Assembly: GCF_900114035.1 (NCBI RefSeq)
Contig: NZ_FORP01000026.1
Coordinates: 1-64,000, forward strand
Origin: Amycolatopsis sacchari
GTDB taxonomy: Bacteria > Actinomycetota > Actinomycetes > Mycobacteriales > Pseudonocardiaceae
Direction of reading: 5' to 3'
DNA: 64,000 nt
Below the pieces are notes generated by a model. It ran no database searches and was not told where the DNA came from. It worked only from the letters and a program-made list of their open reading frames with translations. This document shows, in pieces, positions 1 to 9,078 of the stretch. Within the stretch, counting starts at the first letter, position 1; each line of letters starts with the position of its first letter. Position numbers and translations under genes: made by a program.

Positions 1-658
1 CACCCCCCGGATCATGACCTCGACTGGGGGCATCAGTCATACCGAACCTGGCGACCACAGCTCCTTGATCAGGAACCACGAAAAAGGTAACGGGGTGATG
101 GTGGGGCGGTTGGCTCGCGACGGCGGGGCGATGCTGGGCGGTTGGCTCGCGGCGGCGGGGCCATGGTGGGGCGGGCGACTCGCGGCGGCGGGGCCATGCT
201 GGGCGGTTGGCTCGCCGACGCGACCGAGGAGTGCTCGCCCCGGCGCCACCGAGGCCTGCTCTCGGCTGAACGGCCCATGCCAGCCCGCCGACCGACCACG
301 CCAGCGCAGCGGCCGACGCGAGCGAGGCACGCTCCGCCTCACCGGCTGACGCCACCGAGGCCTGGGCTCCCGCCGGGCGACCGGCCACGGCCCCGCCACC
401 TCAACGCGAAGGCACGGCCACCCGGGCCCGCCAACCGGCCCACCGACCGAACGACCCGCCACACCGACCCGGCTTCTCCGCACTCAGCGCACCAAGCCCC
501 ACCACCCCAGCCCGCCAACCAGCCCACCGACCGAACGACCCACCACACCGACCCGGCTTCTCCGCACTCAGCGCACCAAGCCCCACCACCACCCCAGTCC
601 ACCGACCGAACGACCCGCCACAGCCGCGCCCCCGGCCGACGACCAACGCCACCGGGAC
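1..658. repeat. Repeat-rich non-coding stretch at left edge
   Basis: No convincing gene is seen. Bases about 100-215 carry near-repeats built on a GGCGATGCTGGGCGGTTGG core with GGCGGCGGGGCC spacers. From about 427 a tandem repeat of 84-base period begins (CCCGCCAACC at 427 and 511), and a third partial copy of CCACCGACCGAACGACC follows about 75 bases further on. The plus strand switches from G-rich (90-220) to C-rich (220-650). Open frames here give Pro/Thr/Arg-rich low-complexity peptides in several frames at once, as expected of skewed GC-rich sequence rather than genes. Confidence 0.6.
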
Positions 659-1075
659 TCACTCCGCTTCGATGACCCGCCAGCGGTGGGCGTTCGGGTC
701 CACGCCGGGGGTGTACGGCACCACCTCCGGCTCCGGGTCGGGCTGCAGGCCCGCCGAGCGCATCATCTCCAGCGCCGCCGCGTCGCCCAGCGCGTCGCCG
801 AGGACGTTGACGCCTTCGGCGAGTGCGGCCTGTTGTGCGCGGTGCGCCAGCGCCACGATCTCCTCGCCGAGGGCCTCCGGGCCGAGCGCCAGCGCGGATT
901 CGTCCAGGTGGAGCTCCTTCAGCCCACCGTGCACGTCCACCGTCGCGCGGACGTTCTCGGCGCCGTTGTAGGCCCAGCCCCGCACCTCCGCCAGCCGCGC
1001 GGGCAGCTCCTCCGTCACCCGCAGGCGTTCCTCGGCGTCGGCGAGGAGGCGTTCGGCCGTGCGTCTTCCGTTCAT
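659..1075 (-). CDS. YbaB/EbfC-family nucleoid-associated-like protein
   Basis: Predicted 138-residue protein beginning MNGRRTAERL. An N-terminal acidic/basic helix is followed by a hydrophobic strand pattern (VRATVDVHGGLKELHLD) and a long helix, the layout of the YbaB/EbfC family, whose members bind DNA or act as small partners. In actinomycetes such genes often accompany WXG100 and other type VII-linked genes, as here. The ATG overlaps the stop of the preceding gene (ATGA), which fixes the start and implies translational coupling. The C-terminal 40 residues are an acidic, Pro-rich tail. Partner or DNA target cannot be read from sequence. Confidence 0.75.
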   Translation of the reverse strand: MNGRRTAERLLADAEERLRVTEELPARLAEVRGWAYNGAENVRATVDVHGGLKELHLDESALALGPEALGEEIVALAHRAQQAALAEGVNVLGDALGDAAALEMMRSAGLQPDPEPEVVPYTPGVDPNAHRWRVIEAE

Positions 1076-1359
1076 CCCCTCGTCCAGTCCCGGTCGAAGT
1101 CGTCGTCGGCGGCCAGTTCCGGGTCGTAGCCCAGGCCGATCGCCTGCCCGACCCGCTCGGCGTCCCGCCCCAGCGTCTGCGCGTACCGCTGGTTCGCCCG
1201 CGCCGTGGCCTGCGCGGCGACTTTCACGACCGTCTGCGCCAGCACCGCGGCGCCGTACCGCATCGCCTGGGGCGTCAGCTTCACCGACCGCAGCCGCCCG
1301 CCGACGCCGGCCTCCACGGTCACCCCGTCCGCACTGGCCTTGCCCACGATCTCGCTCAT
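1072..1359 (-). CDS. YbaB/EbfC-like small protein
   Basis: A 95-residue protein starting MSEIVGKASADGVTVEAGVG. The strand-strand-helix pattern (VTVEAGVGGRLRSVKLTPQAM, then an Ala/Gln-rich helix) is YbaB-like, and the C-terminus is strongly acidic (LAADDDFDRDW). Its ATG overlaps the stop of the NlpC/P60 gene and its own stop overlaps the next start, so three genes are read as one coupled unit. It is shorter than typical YbaB (about 105 residues) and may pair with the following 138-residue paralogue. Family placement rests on pattern only. Confidence 0.65.
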   Translation of the reverse strand: MSEIVGKASADGVTVEAGVGGRLRSVKLTPQAMRYGAAVLAQTVVKVAAQATARANQRYAQTLGRDAERVGQAIGLGYDPELAADDDFDRDWTRG

Positions 1360-2429
1360 GCCGAAGGCCTGAACACGCCCAGCAGCGGTTCACCGGCGTT
1401 GCTCGTGCGCAGCGGCACGACGTGGCACACGGAGCCGGTGTGCGGCTCCTCGACCATCTGCCCGTTGCCGATGTACATCGCCACGTGCCCGCTCCAGATG
1501 ATCAGGTCCCCGGGCTGGATGTCGTTGATGTCGACCTTCTGCCCCACGGTCTGCGTCGCCGCCGTTCGCGGGATCTTCAGTCCCGCCTGGCTGTACGCCC
1601 ACTGCGTCAGCCCGCTGCAGTCCATGCCCTTGTTCGGGTCCGTGCCGCCCCACACGTACGGCAGGCCCAGCCGCGACAACGCCGCCCGCACCGCGATCGC
1701 GGCGCGCTCGTTCGGCGCGTTCACCGTCTGGCCGCCGGGCAGCTTGATCTGCGTGCCGCTGCCGTACTGGTCCGACGGCGGGAACGTGATCGCGGACCCC
1801 GTCGAGGCGGCACCACCGCCACCGCCGCTGTACCCGCCACCGCCTCCGCCGCCCCCACCGCCGGAGCCGCTCGCCCGCGTGCCGAGCGGGCCCGCGGGCG
1901 GCGCCGACGCCGGGACCGTGGCGTTCATGCCGTTCATCAGGTCCTGCAGCCGGGCCTTGGCCGCGTTGACGATGTCCGCGGCCTCCTTCGCGTACTTCGC
2001 CGACATCCCGGCGAGCACCGCGCGGGCCTGCATCTCGGCTCCCGGGTCGGTGCTGCTCGCCGCCGCGCTGACCAGTGTGCGGGCGTCCGCGTCGAACTCC
2101 GTCAGCAGCGACTGGCACTGCTGCTGCGCGTCCTTGACCAGGCTCGTCGCGTCACCGATGGTCTGCGCGGTCTTCGACGCCCACGTCGCCGCGTCGTCGA
2201 GCGCCTGCGTGTGCTCCTTGGCCTTGACGCCGAACATGTCGCCCCGGTCGCCCACCCAGTTGCCCTGCAGGCTGGTCGCCTCGGTCTGGTGCCGCGTGCC
2301 GTACTCGGCGAGCTTCTGCGACAGCGAGTTCAGGTCCGCCTGCGCCTTGTCGGCGGCGCCGGTGTCCCCCTCCAGCTTGTCCGCGGCCTCCTTGATCGGC
2401 GCCTCGTACGGCGCCAGGTCGATCGCCAC
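1356..2429 (-). CDS. WXG100-like/NlpC-P60 cell-wall hydrolase
   Basis: Predicted 357-residue protein with two parts joined by a Gly-rich linker. Residues about 1-185 are helical with a WXG100-like turn (LQGNWVGDRGDMFGV), as in ESX-secreted proteins. The linker at about residues 185-205 is almost all Gly/Ser. Residues about 235-357 are an NlpC/P60 domain with the catalytic Cys in KGMDCSGLTQWAYSQAG and the His in WSGHVAMYIGNGQM, so a peptidoglycan endopeptidase is expected. No Sec signal peptide is visible, consistent with type VII export. The GTG at 2429 is preferred: it follows AGGGGG and lies 10 bases after the upstream stop. Confidence 0.85.
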   Translation of the reverse strand: MAIDLAPYEAPIKEAADKLEGDTGAADKAQADLNSLSQKLAEYGTRHQTEATSLQGNWVGDRGDMFGVKAKEHTQALDDAATWASKTAQTIGDATSLVKDAQQQCQSLLTEFDADARTLVSAAASSTDPGAEMQARAVLAGMSAKYAKEAADIVNAAKARLQDLMNGMNATVPASAPPAGPLGTRASGSGGGGGGGGGGYSGGGGGAASTGSAITFPPSDQYGSGTQIKLPGGQTVNAPNERAAIAVRAALSRLGLPYVWGGTDPNKGMDCSGLTQWAYSQAGLKIPRTAATQTVGQKVDINDIQPGDLIIWSGHVAMYIGNGQMVEEPHTGSVCHVVPLRTSNAGEPLLGVFRPSA

Positions 2430-2439
2430 GCCTGCCCCC

Positions 2440-2760
2440 TCAGCCCAGGATCCGGCGGAACTGGTCGCCGAACAGCTGCTCGTCGGACTCGTAGTCACCC
2501 TTCGCGGTGCGCACCGACTGCCCCAGGTCGTGCACGGCGCCGGCGACCGAGTGGACGTGGGTGTGCATGCGGTCGAGGTGGTCGGTCAGCGAGCCGTGCA
2601 GGCCGCTCTCCTCGCCGAGGTCACCGAAGAGGTTGCCGGGCAGCGACAGGTTGGCCGCCAGGTGGTTCTTCGCCGCGCCCACGATGTCGTCCGACAGGCC
2701 ACCCGCGTGCGAGTGGTATCGCGCCAGGTCGGCGGTGTCGACGGAGATCCCTTCTGCCAT
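2440..2760 (-). CDS. EspC/WXG100-like small secreted protein
   Basis: A 106-residue, all-helical, Gly/His-containing protein starting MAEGISVDTADLARYHSHAG. It resembles the actinobacterial EspC/DUF2580-type (type VII substrate-like) family: a short N-terminal strand, then two amphipathic helices (LHGSLTDHLDRMHTHVHSVA) and no signal peptide. It is the first gene of a four-gene unit with the WXG-NlpC/P60 protein and two YbaB-like proteins, and probably forms a helical heterodimer with the WXG part of its neighbour. The ATG at 2760 gives the family-typical N-terminus; an upstream in-frame start would add only six residues. Confidence 0.7.
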   Translation of the reverse strand: MAEGISVDTADLARYHSHAGGLSDDIVGAAKNHLAANLSLPGNLFGDLGEESGLHGSLTDHLDRMHTHVHSVAGAVHDLGQSVRTAKGDYESDEQLFGDQFRRILG

Positions 2761-2806
2761 GCCGCCATGGTGCCCCATCGGGCAGCCCCACGGGGGTGAA
2801 ACGCGG

Positions 2807-4087
2807 TTATTCGACCACCGCGGCGGCGCGGTAACGCCAGAACGCGGGCAGCATCGCGACCGCGACGGCGATCAGCACGACGACCAGCGCACCACCGCCC
2901 GCGGCCGCGGCCGTGGTGCCCGCCGCGGCGCCGACCCAGCCGTGCGTGACGTCGGCGATGCGCGGCCCGCCCGCGACGACCACCGTGAAGGCGCCCTGCA
3001 TGCGGCCCCGCATCTCGTCGGTCGCGGCGGCCTGCAGGATCGACTGCCGGTAGATCGCGCTGACCATGTCCGAGGCGCCGGCGAGGATCAGGAACGCGGT
3101 CGCGAGCCACAGCGTGTGCGACAGCCCGAAGCCGACGATGAACACGCCCCACGCGCAGATCGCGATCACGACCGCGACGCCCTGGCGGCGGACCCGGCCC
3201 AGCCAGCCGGAGAACAGGCCGATCACGACCGAGCCGATCGGGATCGCGGCGAACAGCCAGCCCAGCGCGAGCCCGCCGCCGGGCGGATCACCGAACGTGC
3301 GTTCCGCCATCTCCGGGAACAGGGCGCGCGGCATGCCGGCGACCATCGCGATGATGTCCACGACGAAGCTCGCGAGCAGCACCTTCTGCGTGCCCATGTA
3401 GCGGAACCCGTCGATCACGTCCCGCAGCCCGGCGCGCCGGACCTGCCCCGACAGCGGGGGCATCGACGGCAGGCGCCACACCGTGTACAGCGTGAGCAGC
3501 AGGGCGATGGTGTCGATCAGGTACAGCGTGGGCAGGCCCAGCACGGGCATCAGCGCACCGGCCGCCATCGGGCCGAAGATCGTGCCGAACATGTTCATCG
3601 TGCCGGACAGCGCGGTGGCCGCGGGCAGCAGTTCGGGCGCGACGAGCCGGGCGACGATCGCGCTGCGCGTGGGCATGTTGATCGCGAAGAACGCCTGGTT
3701 GAGGGCGAGCAGCACGAGCACGACCCACACCGAGCCGATGTTCAGCCAGGCCTGCAGCCACAGCAGTGCGGAGACGACCGCGATGCCGGTGTTGCCGAAC
3801 AGCAGCAGTTTCCGCCGGTCGACGGTGTCGGCGATCGCCCCGCCCCAGAGCCCGAACACGAGCAGCGGCACGAGCGCGACGGCGCCGGTGAGCCCGACCC
3901 AGCCGGACGAGCCGGTGAGGTCGAACACCTGCTTCGGCACGGCCACGGTGGTCAGCTGCGAGCCGATCGCGGTGACGGCGGTGCCGATCCACAGCCGCCG
4001 GAACGCGGGCACCTTCAGCGGCTGGGTGTCGATGACGATGGAACCGAACCGCTTGCGCTTCCTGCTGGACCCCGCCTCGACACTCAC
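2807..4087 (-). CDS. MFS exporter, EntS-like
   Basis: A 426-residue major facilitator with about 12 hydrophobic segments, starting after a basic tail (SRKRKRFG). The loop GGAIADTVDRRKLLLFGN is the family A-like motif after TM2, and the PAFRRLWIG N-terminus is typical of the EntS/DUF894 branch that exports siderophores or drugs. The substrate is unknown. The GTG start lies 8 bases from a TAAGCT box that overlaps a dyad, suggesting a leaderless, repressed message. It is transcribed alone, away from pdxH. Confidence 0.85.
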   Translation of the reverse strand: MSVEAGSSRKRKRFGSIVIDTQPLKVPAFRRLWIGTAVTAIGSQLTTVAVPKQVFDLTGSSGWVGLTGAVALVPLLVFGLWGGAIADTVDRRKLLLFGNTGIAVVSALLWLQAWLNIGSVWVVLVLLALNQAFFAINMPTRSAIVARLVAPELLPAATALSGTMNMFGTIFGPMAAGALMPVLGLPTLYLIDTIALLLTLYTVWRLPSMPPLSGQVRRAGLRDVIDGFRYMGTQKVLLASFVVDIIAMVAGMPRALFPEMAERTFGDPPGGGLALGWLFAAIPIGSVVIGLFSGWLGRVRRQGVAVVIAICAWGVFIVGFGLSHTLWLATAFLILAGASDMVSAIYRQSILQAAATDEMRGRMQGAFTVVVAGGPRIADVTHGWVGAAAGTTAAAAGGGALVVVLIAVAVAMLPAFWRYRAAAVVE

Positions 4088-4097
4088 AACCAGCCAG

Positions 4098-4112
4098 CTT
4101 AGCGGAGCTAAG
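4098..4112 (-). promoter_or_regulatory. Dyad overlapping the MFS exporter -10 box
   Basis: CTTAGCTCCGCTAAG on the minus strand is a perfect 6-bp inverted repeat with a 3-base centre. Its right arm contains the TAAGCT that would serve as -10 for the MFS gene (GTG 8 bases downstream), so a bound TetR/MarR-type repressor would block the promoter. No regulator gene adjoins it. Confidence 0.45.
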
Positions 4113-4183
4113 TAGTTGGCAGGTTGTGATTTCCGCTGGGTGAAGACCCGGCTGCCCGCGCAGGCCCGCGAAGTGCCCGCTCG

Positions 4184-4215
4184 GGCAGGGACCGGACTTC
4201 AGCCCGGCCCCTGCC
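4184..4215 (-). terminator. Hairpin terminator after pdxH
   Basis: A 12-bp stem with an 8-base loop follows the pdxH stop. Read as minus-strand RNA (GGCAGGGGCCGG with CCGGUCCCUGCC) every pair forms, one as G-U; read as plus-strand RNA the same position is A-C. This assigns it to pdxH. No U-tract follows. Confidence 0.5.
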
Positions 4216-4224
4216 TGTCGACGC

Positions 4225-4896
4225 CTACGGCGCTACGCGGTCCACCCGCCACCCGTCGTGGGTGCGGACGTAACGCAGCCGGTCGTGCAGCCGGTTCTGC
4301 TGGCCCTGCCAGAACTCCACGGTGTCCGGCTTGATCCGCCAGCCACCCCAGTGCGGCGGGAACGGCACCTTGTCCACGTCGGCGAAGCGGCGCTCGATCG
4401 CGGCCAGCGCGTTGTCCAGCTCACGCCGGCTGCGCACCACCTGCGACTGCGGCGAGGCCCACGCCCCCAGCTGCGAACCGCGCGGGCGGGAGGCCCAGTA
4501 CTCGGCCGTCTCCGAGACGTCGACCTTCTCCACCTCGCCCCGCACCGTCACCTGCCGGTGCAGCGGGTACCAGGGGAAGGTCGCCGACGCGTACCGCGTC
4601 ACGCTCAGGTCGTGGCTCTTCGCGGACGTGTAGTTCGTGTAGAACACCACGCCGCGCTCGTCGAGGCCCTTGCACAGCACGGTCCGCGAGGACGGCCTGC
4701 CCTCGCCGTCGGCGGTGGCCAGCACCATCGCGTTCGGTTCGGCGACACCCGCGGCGATCGCCTGGTTCAGCCAGCGCTGCAGCTGTTCCGTCCAGCTGTC
4801 CGCCAGTTCGGACTCGTCCAGGGACTCCCCTTCGTAGGCCACCCGCATTCCGGGCAGCTGCACCGCCACGTCGTCGATGTTGCCGACCTCCGGCAT
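4225..4896 (-). CDS. pdxH: Pyridoxamine 5'-phosphate oxidase
   Basis: FMN-dependent oxidation of pyridoxine/pyridoxamine 5'-phosphate to pyridoxal phosphate. The 223-residue protein has the family signatures NAMVLATADGEGRPSSRTVL, the FMN-contacting FYTNYTSAKSHDL, the RQVTVRGEVEKV strand and the C-terminal RLHDRLRY...GWRVDRVAP substrate site. Length matches the family (about 215-225). The ATG at 4896 is preceded by GGAGG at good spacing; an upstream in-frame TTG would add 8 residues without a better site. The gene precedes citrate synthase in related genomes; here urease genes lie between. Confidence 0.95.
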   Translation of the reverse strand: MPEVGNIDDVAVQLPGMRVAYEGESLDESELADSWTEQLQRWLNQAIAAGVAEPNAMVLATADGEGRPSSRTVLCKGLDERGVVFYTNYTSAKSHDLSVTRYASATFPWYPLHRQVTVRGEVEKVDVSETAEYWASRPRGSQLGAWASPQSQVVRSRRELDNALAAIERRFADVDKVPFPPHWGGWRIKPDTVEFWQGQQNRLHDRLRYVRTHDGWRVDRVAP

Positions 4897-4997
4897 AAGC
4901 CAACCTCCGCGCCCGCACAACGCATCAGTAGAAGAAATGGATGGAGGTTGACGTTAGGCCCTGTGCCGCCCCGGCGAAACCCGCCGAACGGTGACGC

Positions 4998-5717
4998 CTA
5001 CCACGACGCCGGGGAAAAGCAGCGGCTGGCTCGATCAAGATCCCGCTGTGCCGTCACCGCATCGGGTGCCAGCGCGGTGACGAGAGCGCCGCCCGCGGCG
5101 AGCGGGGACACCGACCACCACTCACCGCTCGCCGCCGCCACCTGCTCACCCACCCGCAACTCGGTCGCGAGCACCCGCCTCCCGGCGAGGTGCGCCACGC
5201 TGCGTTCCAGGTGCCCGACGTCCAACGTCTGGTGCAGCACGGGCGCCCCGTCGCGCACGACGCGCTGGGTGCTGCGCAACCGCCCCGGCCGCTCCCCCGC
5301 CCGGCCCAGCACCAGCACCTCCCGCGTGCGCAGCTTCGCCGTGGCCGCCACCGTCGCGAACAGCTCCGCCGTGTGCCGGGCCCGCGCGGTGACCACCGTG
5401 GGTTCGGGCAGGTACTCGAACACCCCGCCGTCCTCGACCTCCACCCGCACGGTCGCGCGGCTGCCGCCCTCGCGGTGCCCCGGCAGCGCCAGCGTCGCCG
5501 CCACACCCGACAGCCGCAGCCGCGCCCCGGCACCGACCAGCACGGTCAGGGTCAGCTCGTCCCCGCCCAGCGGGGCCGTCGCCGAGTTCACCAGGTGCAC
5601 GACGGCGTCGCCGCGCGTGCGCTTCGGCAACAGCGTCAGCGGCGCCATCGACCGCAGCTCACGCAGCACCGTGCGGCCGTCGCGGACCTCGGCGACCAGC
5701 CGCGCGTCGGCCCTCAT
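4998..5717 (-). CDS. ureD: Urease accessory protein UreD
   Basis: A 239-residue UreD/UreH-type scaffold that, with UreF and UreG, delivers nickel to apo-urease. The sequence shows the beta-rich UreD pattern: LTLLPKRT near the N-terminus, the [20 protein letters not shown] strand-turn containing the conserved PEP, and LFATVAAT. It is somewhat shorter than the Klebsiella-type protein, as is common in actinobacteria. The ATG overlaps the ureG stop (ATGA). It is the last gene of the ureABC-FGD operon, about 100 bases before pdxH on the same strand. Confidence 0.9.
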   Translation of the reverse strand: MRADARLVAEVRDGRTVLRELRSMAPLTLLPKRTRGDAVVHLVNSATAPLGGDELTLTVLVGAGARLRLSGVAATLALPGHREGGSRATVRVEVEDGGVFEYLPEPTVVTARARHTAELFATVAATAKLRTREVLVLGRAGERPGRLRSTQRVVRDGAPVLHQTLDVGHLERSVAHLAGRRVLATELRVGEQVAAASGEWWSVSPLAAGGALVTALAPDAVTAQRDLDRASRCFSPASW

Positions 5718-6397
5718 ACCAGTTGCTTGCGGACCCAGTCGGCGACCTCCGGCGCGTCCGGGGTGTCCACAAGGGACTGTGTGATCACCGGCAGCTCGCC
5801 ACGCATGCGGTGCGCGTCGGACGTCATCACGTCCATGTCCGCGCCGACGAGGTGGGCGAGGTCGATCTTGTTGATCACCAGCAGGTCCGCCGTCGTCACG
5901 CCGGGACCGCCCTTGCGCGGCACCTTGTCCCCGCCGGCGACGTCGATCACGAACACCTGGCTGTCGGCCAGCCCCCGGCTGAACACCGCCGTCAGGTTGT
6001 CGCCGCCGCTTTCGATGATCACCAGTTCGAGGCCGGGGAAGCGTTCCTCCAGCCGCTCGACCGCGTCGAGGTTCGCGGTGATGTCGTCGCGGATCGCGGT
6101 GTGCGGGCACGCCCCGGTCTGCACGGCCTCGATGCGCTCGACGTCGAGCACGCCCGCGCGGCGCAGGAAGTCGGCGTCCTCGGTGGTGTAGATGTCGTTG
6201 GTCACCACGGCGAGGTCGATCTCGTCCCCGAGCGCGCGGCACAGCGCCGCGACCAGCGCCGTCTTCCCGCTGCCGACGGGACCACCGATGCCGATGCGGA
6301 ACGCGCGGCCCTGTTTCGGCTGCGCCTCGTGGTGATCGGGTTCGGGAACCGTGGGATCGAAGTTCACCGGGTGGGAGTGACCGTGTTCAGCTGGCAA
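5714..6397 (-). CDS. ureG: Urease accessory GTPase UreG
   Basis: SIMIBI GTPase that powers nickel insertion into urease. Of 227 residues, the Walker A is [13 protein letters not shown], the metal-binding CPH sits in [13 protein letters not shown], Walker B is [12 protein letters not shown] and the guanine-specificity motif is VINKID. A His-containing N-terminus (EHGHSHP) could store nickel and partly stand in for the absent UreE. The TTG at 6397 is the most likely start: no ATG or GTG lies in frame upstream before the ureF coding end, with which it overlaps by 11 bases. A later GTG (at VNFDP) would drop the His cluster. Confidence 0.93.
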   Translation of the reverse strand: MPAEHGHSHPVNFDPTVPEPDHHEAQPKQGRAFRIGIGGPVGSGKTALVAALCRALGDEIDLAVVTNDIYTTEDADFLRRAGVLDVERIEAVQTGACPHTAIRDDITANLDAVERLEERFPGLELVIIESGGDNLTAVFSRGLADSQVFVIDVAGGDKVPRKGGPGVTTADLLVINKIDLAHLVGADMDVMTSDAHRMRGELPVITQSLVDTPDAPEVADWVRKQLV

Positions 6398-7067
6398 AGA
6401 GACGCACCTCTTCCTCGTGGTGCCGAAGGTGGGCTTCGGCGAACAGATCGAGCGCGGGAGCGTTGGGCGCGGGCAGTTCCGCCGGGTCGGCACCCGCTGT
6501 CGCGGCGGCTTGGCCGGCGACGGCCTCCAGGTCCGGGCCCAGCCGCGCGACCATCGCGTTCACAGTGAGCGGGTCGAACCCCAGCAGCCGCACCGCTGCG
6601 CTCGCGGGCCCGCTCACGGCCAGGTAGGCGACGGCCAGCGCGGCTTCCCGCGGTGCGGCACCGGCGGCGCCCGCCAGCGCCCCGGTGACGATCGGGTGGT
6701 GCGGCCGGGGCACCACCGCCAGCAGCGTTTCGACCGCGGGCCAGGCGATCCGGCCCGCCCGCGCGGTACCCCGGCCCTGCGCCCGCGACGCCTCCCGCTG
6801 CGCGTGCGAGGGCGTGCGAGCGTCGAGTTCGGCGTCGAGCCGCAGCCAGTGTCCACTTGCGACATTCCGGCGCACGGCATGCGCTGAAGCAGCGGCGAAT
6901 GCGGCGGCCAGCAGCCCCGCGGTCCACAGCCTGCCGTACAGGAACGGCGGCAGGTCGCGCTCCGCGGTCACGAGCCGGCGCGCGACGACCTCCTCCAGCC
7001 CGCCCGAATGGACGTGTCCCCCGCCGGGGAAGCGGGAGTCGGCCAGCAGCAGCGCGGTGACGTCCAT
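6387..7067 (-). CDS. ureF: Urease accessory protein UreF
   Basis: A 226-residue helical UreF that bridges UreD and UreG. It starts [20 protein letters not shown], which contains the family-typical D-S-x-F-P-x-G-x-x-x-H-S/HSGG motif. The C-terminal half has [19 protein letters not shown], corresponding to the conserved helix region of the family. The start codon overlaps the ureC stop by one base (TGATG) and the C-terminus overlaps ureG. Ala-rich composition reflects the high GC content; no truncation is seen. Confidence 0.9.
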   Translation of the reverse strand: MDVTALLLADSRFPGGGHVHSGGLEEVVARRLVTAERDLPPFLYGRLWTAGLLAAAFAAASAHAVRRNVASGHWLRLDAELDARTPSHAQREASRAQGRGTARAGRIAWPAVETLLAVVPRPHHPIVTGALAGAAGAAPREAALAVAYLAVSGPASAAVRLLGFDPLTVNAMVARLGPDLEAVAGQAAATAGADPAELPAPNAPALDLFAEAHLRHHEEEVRLFAS

Positions 7068-8785
7068 CAGAACAGGAAGTACCGTTGTGCCATCGGCAGT
7101 TCGGCCACCGGCCGCGGCTCGATCAGCTCGCCGTCCACGTGCACGGCGAAGCTGTCCGGGTCCACCTGGACATCGGGCAGCGCGTCGTTGAGCACCATGT
7201 CCGCCTTGCCGACCGAGCGCGTGTCCTGGATCGCCGCCAGCCGCCGCTGAAGCCCGAACGTGCCCGCGACGTCGGCCCTGATCGCCGCTTCGGTGACGAA
7301 GTGCAGGCTCGTCTCCGCGGCCACCGACGGCTGCGCGCCGAACATCGGCCGTGCGAGCACGGGCTGCGGCGTCGGGATGGAGGCGTTCGCGTCGCCCATC
7401 GCCGCCCACGCCGGGAACCCGCCCTTGAGCACCACGTGTGGCTTCACGCCGAAGAACTTCGGTTCCCACAGCACGAGGTCGGCGAGCTTGCCGACCTCGA
7501 CCGAGCCGATCTCGTGCGCCATGCCGTGCGCGATCGCCGGGTTGATCGTGTACTTGGCGACGTAACGGCGTGCGCGCAGGTTGTCGGCCGCACCGTCCCC
7601 TGGCAGCGAACCGCGGCGGGCCTTCATCACGTGCGCCGTCTGCCAGGTCCGGATGATCACCTCGCCGATGCGGCCCATCGCCTGCGAGTCGGAGCTCATC
7701 ATCGAGATCGCGCCCAGGTCGTGCAGGACGTCCTCGGCGGCGATCGTCGTCGGCCGGATGCGGCTTTCCGCGAACGCGAGGTCCTCGGGCACCGACGGGT
7801 TGAGGTGGTGGCACACCACGAGCATGTCGAGGTGTTCTTCGAGGGTGTTGACCGTGTGCGGGCGCGTCGGGTTGGTCGACGACGGCAGCACGTTGGGCAG
7901 CGAGACGACCTTGATGATGTCCGGCGCGTGCCCGCCGCCGGCGCCCTCGGTGTGGTAGGCGTTGATCGACCTGCCGCCGATCGCGTCCACTGTGGACTCG
8001 ACGAACCCGGCCTCGTTCAACGTGTCGGTGTGGATGGCGACCTGCGCGCCGTACTCGCCGGCGACGGAGAGCGCGACGTCGATCGCGGCGGGCGTGGAAC
8101 CCCAGTCCTCGTGCAGCTTCAGCCCGCCCGCGCCGGCCTCGAACTGCTCGCGCAGCGCGTCGTGGCGGACCGTGTTCCCCTTGCCCAGCAACAGGACGTT
8201 GACCGGCATGGCGTCCATCGCGCGCAGCATCCTGCCCAGGTTCCACGCGCCCGGCGTGACAGTGGTGGCCTTGCTGCCCTCGACGGGGCCGGTGCCACCG
8301 CCGACGAGCGTCGTCAGCCCCGACGCGAGCGCGGTGTCCACAAGCTGTGGACAGATGAAGTGGACGTGGCAGTCGATCCCGCCCGCGGTGAGGATCTTCC
8401 CGTTGCCCGCCAGCACTTCCGTGGACGGGCCGATCACCAGCGTCGGGTCCACGCCGTCCATCGTGTCCGGGTTGCCCGCCTTACCGATGCCGACGATCCG
8501 CCCGTCCCGCACGCCGACGTCGGCCTTCACGACACCCCAGTGGTCGAGGACCACCGCGCCGGTGATGATCAGGTCCGGCGCGCCCTCGGCGCGGGTCGCC
8601 ATGCCCTGGCCCATCGACTCGCGGATGACCTTGCCGCCGCCGAACATCACCTCGTCCCCGGCGGCGGGGCCCATGCTGCGGTCCTCGGTGACCTCGATCA
8701 GCAGGTCGGTGTCGGCGAGCCGGATCCGGTCGCCGACGGTCGGACCGAACAGTTCGACGTAGCGCTCGCGGTCGATGGCGCTCAC
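7067..8785 (-). CDS. ureC: Urease alpha subunit
   Basis: Catalytic subunit that hydrolyses urea to ammonia and carbamate at a di-nickel centre. The protein is 572 residues, standard for bacterial UreC. All active-site residues are present at a constant offset of +6 from Klebsiella numbering: His140/His142 (DCHVHF), carbamylated Lys223 (GLKLHEDWG), His252, His278, flap Cys325 (LVVCHHL) and Asp366 (MSSDSQAM). The GTG at 8785 overlaps the ureB stop (GTGA). The enzyme should be active if nickel is supplied. Confidence 0.98.
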   Translation of the reverse strand: MSAIDRERYVELFGPTVGDRIRLADTDLLIEVTEDRSMGPAAGDEVMFGGGKVIRESMGQGMATRAEGAPDLIITGAVVLDHWGVVKADVGVRDGRIVGIGKAGNPDTMDGVDPTLVIGPSTEVLAGNGKILTAGGIDCHVHFICPQLVDTALASGLTTLVGGGTGPVEGSKATTVTPGAWNLGRMLRAMDAMPVNVLLLGKGNTVRHDALREQFEAGAGGLKLHEDWGSTPAAIDVALSVAGEYGAQVAIHTDTLNEAGFVESTVDAIGGRSINAYHTEGAGGGHAPDIIKVVSLPNVLPSSTNPTRPHTVNTLEEHLDMLVVCHHLNPSVPEDLAFAESRIRPTTIAAEDVLHDLGAISMMSSDSQAMGRIGEVIIRTWQTAHVMKARRGSLPGDGAADNLRARRYVAKYTINPAIAHGMAHEIGSVEVGKLADLVLWEPKFFGVKPHVVLKGGFPAWAAMGDANASIPTPQPVLARPMFGAQPSVAAETSLHFVTEAAIRADVAGTFGLQRRLAAIQDTRSVGKADMVLNDALPDVQVDPDSFAVHVDGELIEPRPVAELPMAQRYFLF

Positions 8786-9069
8786 CGCTGCAGCCCCGGC
8801 ACGACGCGGTTGCCCGCGAGCGGCACGAGCTCGACCTCGCGGTCCACCCCCGGTTCGAAGCGCACGGAGGTGCCTGCCGGGATGTCGAGCCGCTTGCCCT
8901 GCGCGGCCGCCCGGTCGAAATCGAGCGCGGCGTTGGTCTGCGCGAAGTGGAAGTGCGAACCGACCTGCACGGGCCGGTCGCCGGTGTTGACCACGCGCAG
9001 GGTCGTGCGCGGGCGACCGGGGTTCAGCTCGACCGGCTCGGCCGCCGGGATGATCTCGCCGGGGTGCAC
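8782..9069 (-). CDS. ureB: Urease beta subunit
   Basis: A 95-residue UreB with the family N-terminus [18 protein letters not shown] and the conserved [17 protein letters not shown]. It starts at GTG with AGGAGG about 7 bases upstream, nine bases after ureA. It is a separate polypeptide, not fused to UreA as in Helicobacter. It packs against UreA and UreC in the trimeric holoenzyme. Confidence 0.96.
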   Translation of the reverse strand: MHPGEIIPAAEPVELNPGRPRTTLRVVNTGDRPVQVGSHFHFAQTNAALDFDRAAAQGKRLDIPAGTSVRFEPGVDREVELVPLAGNRVVPGLQR

Positions 9070-9078
9070 GGGAACCTC

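Noticed and set aside
427-615. Possible CRISPR-like repeats
   Set aside because: Repeats are long and contiguous with no unique spacers, and no cas genes are present.
142-675. Pro/Thr-rich 177-codon frame at the left edge
   Set aside because: Caused by tandem C-rich repeats; other frames are open as well.
823-2834. Two long plus-strand frames opposite the NlpC/P60 cassette
   Set aside because: Antisense to four coupled genes with domain support; no ribosome site or homology-like pattern.
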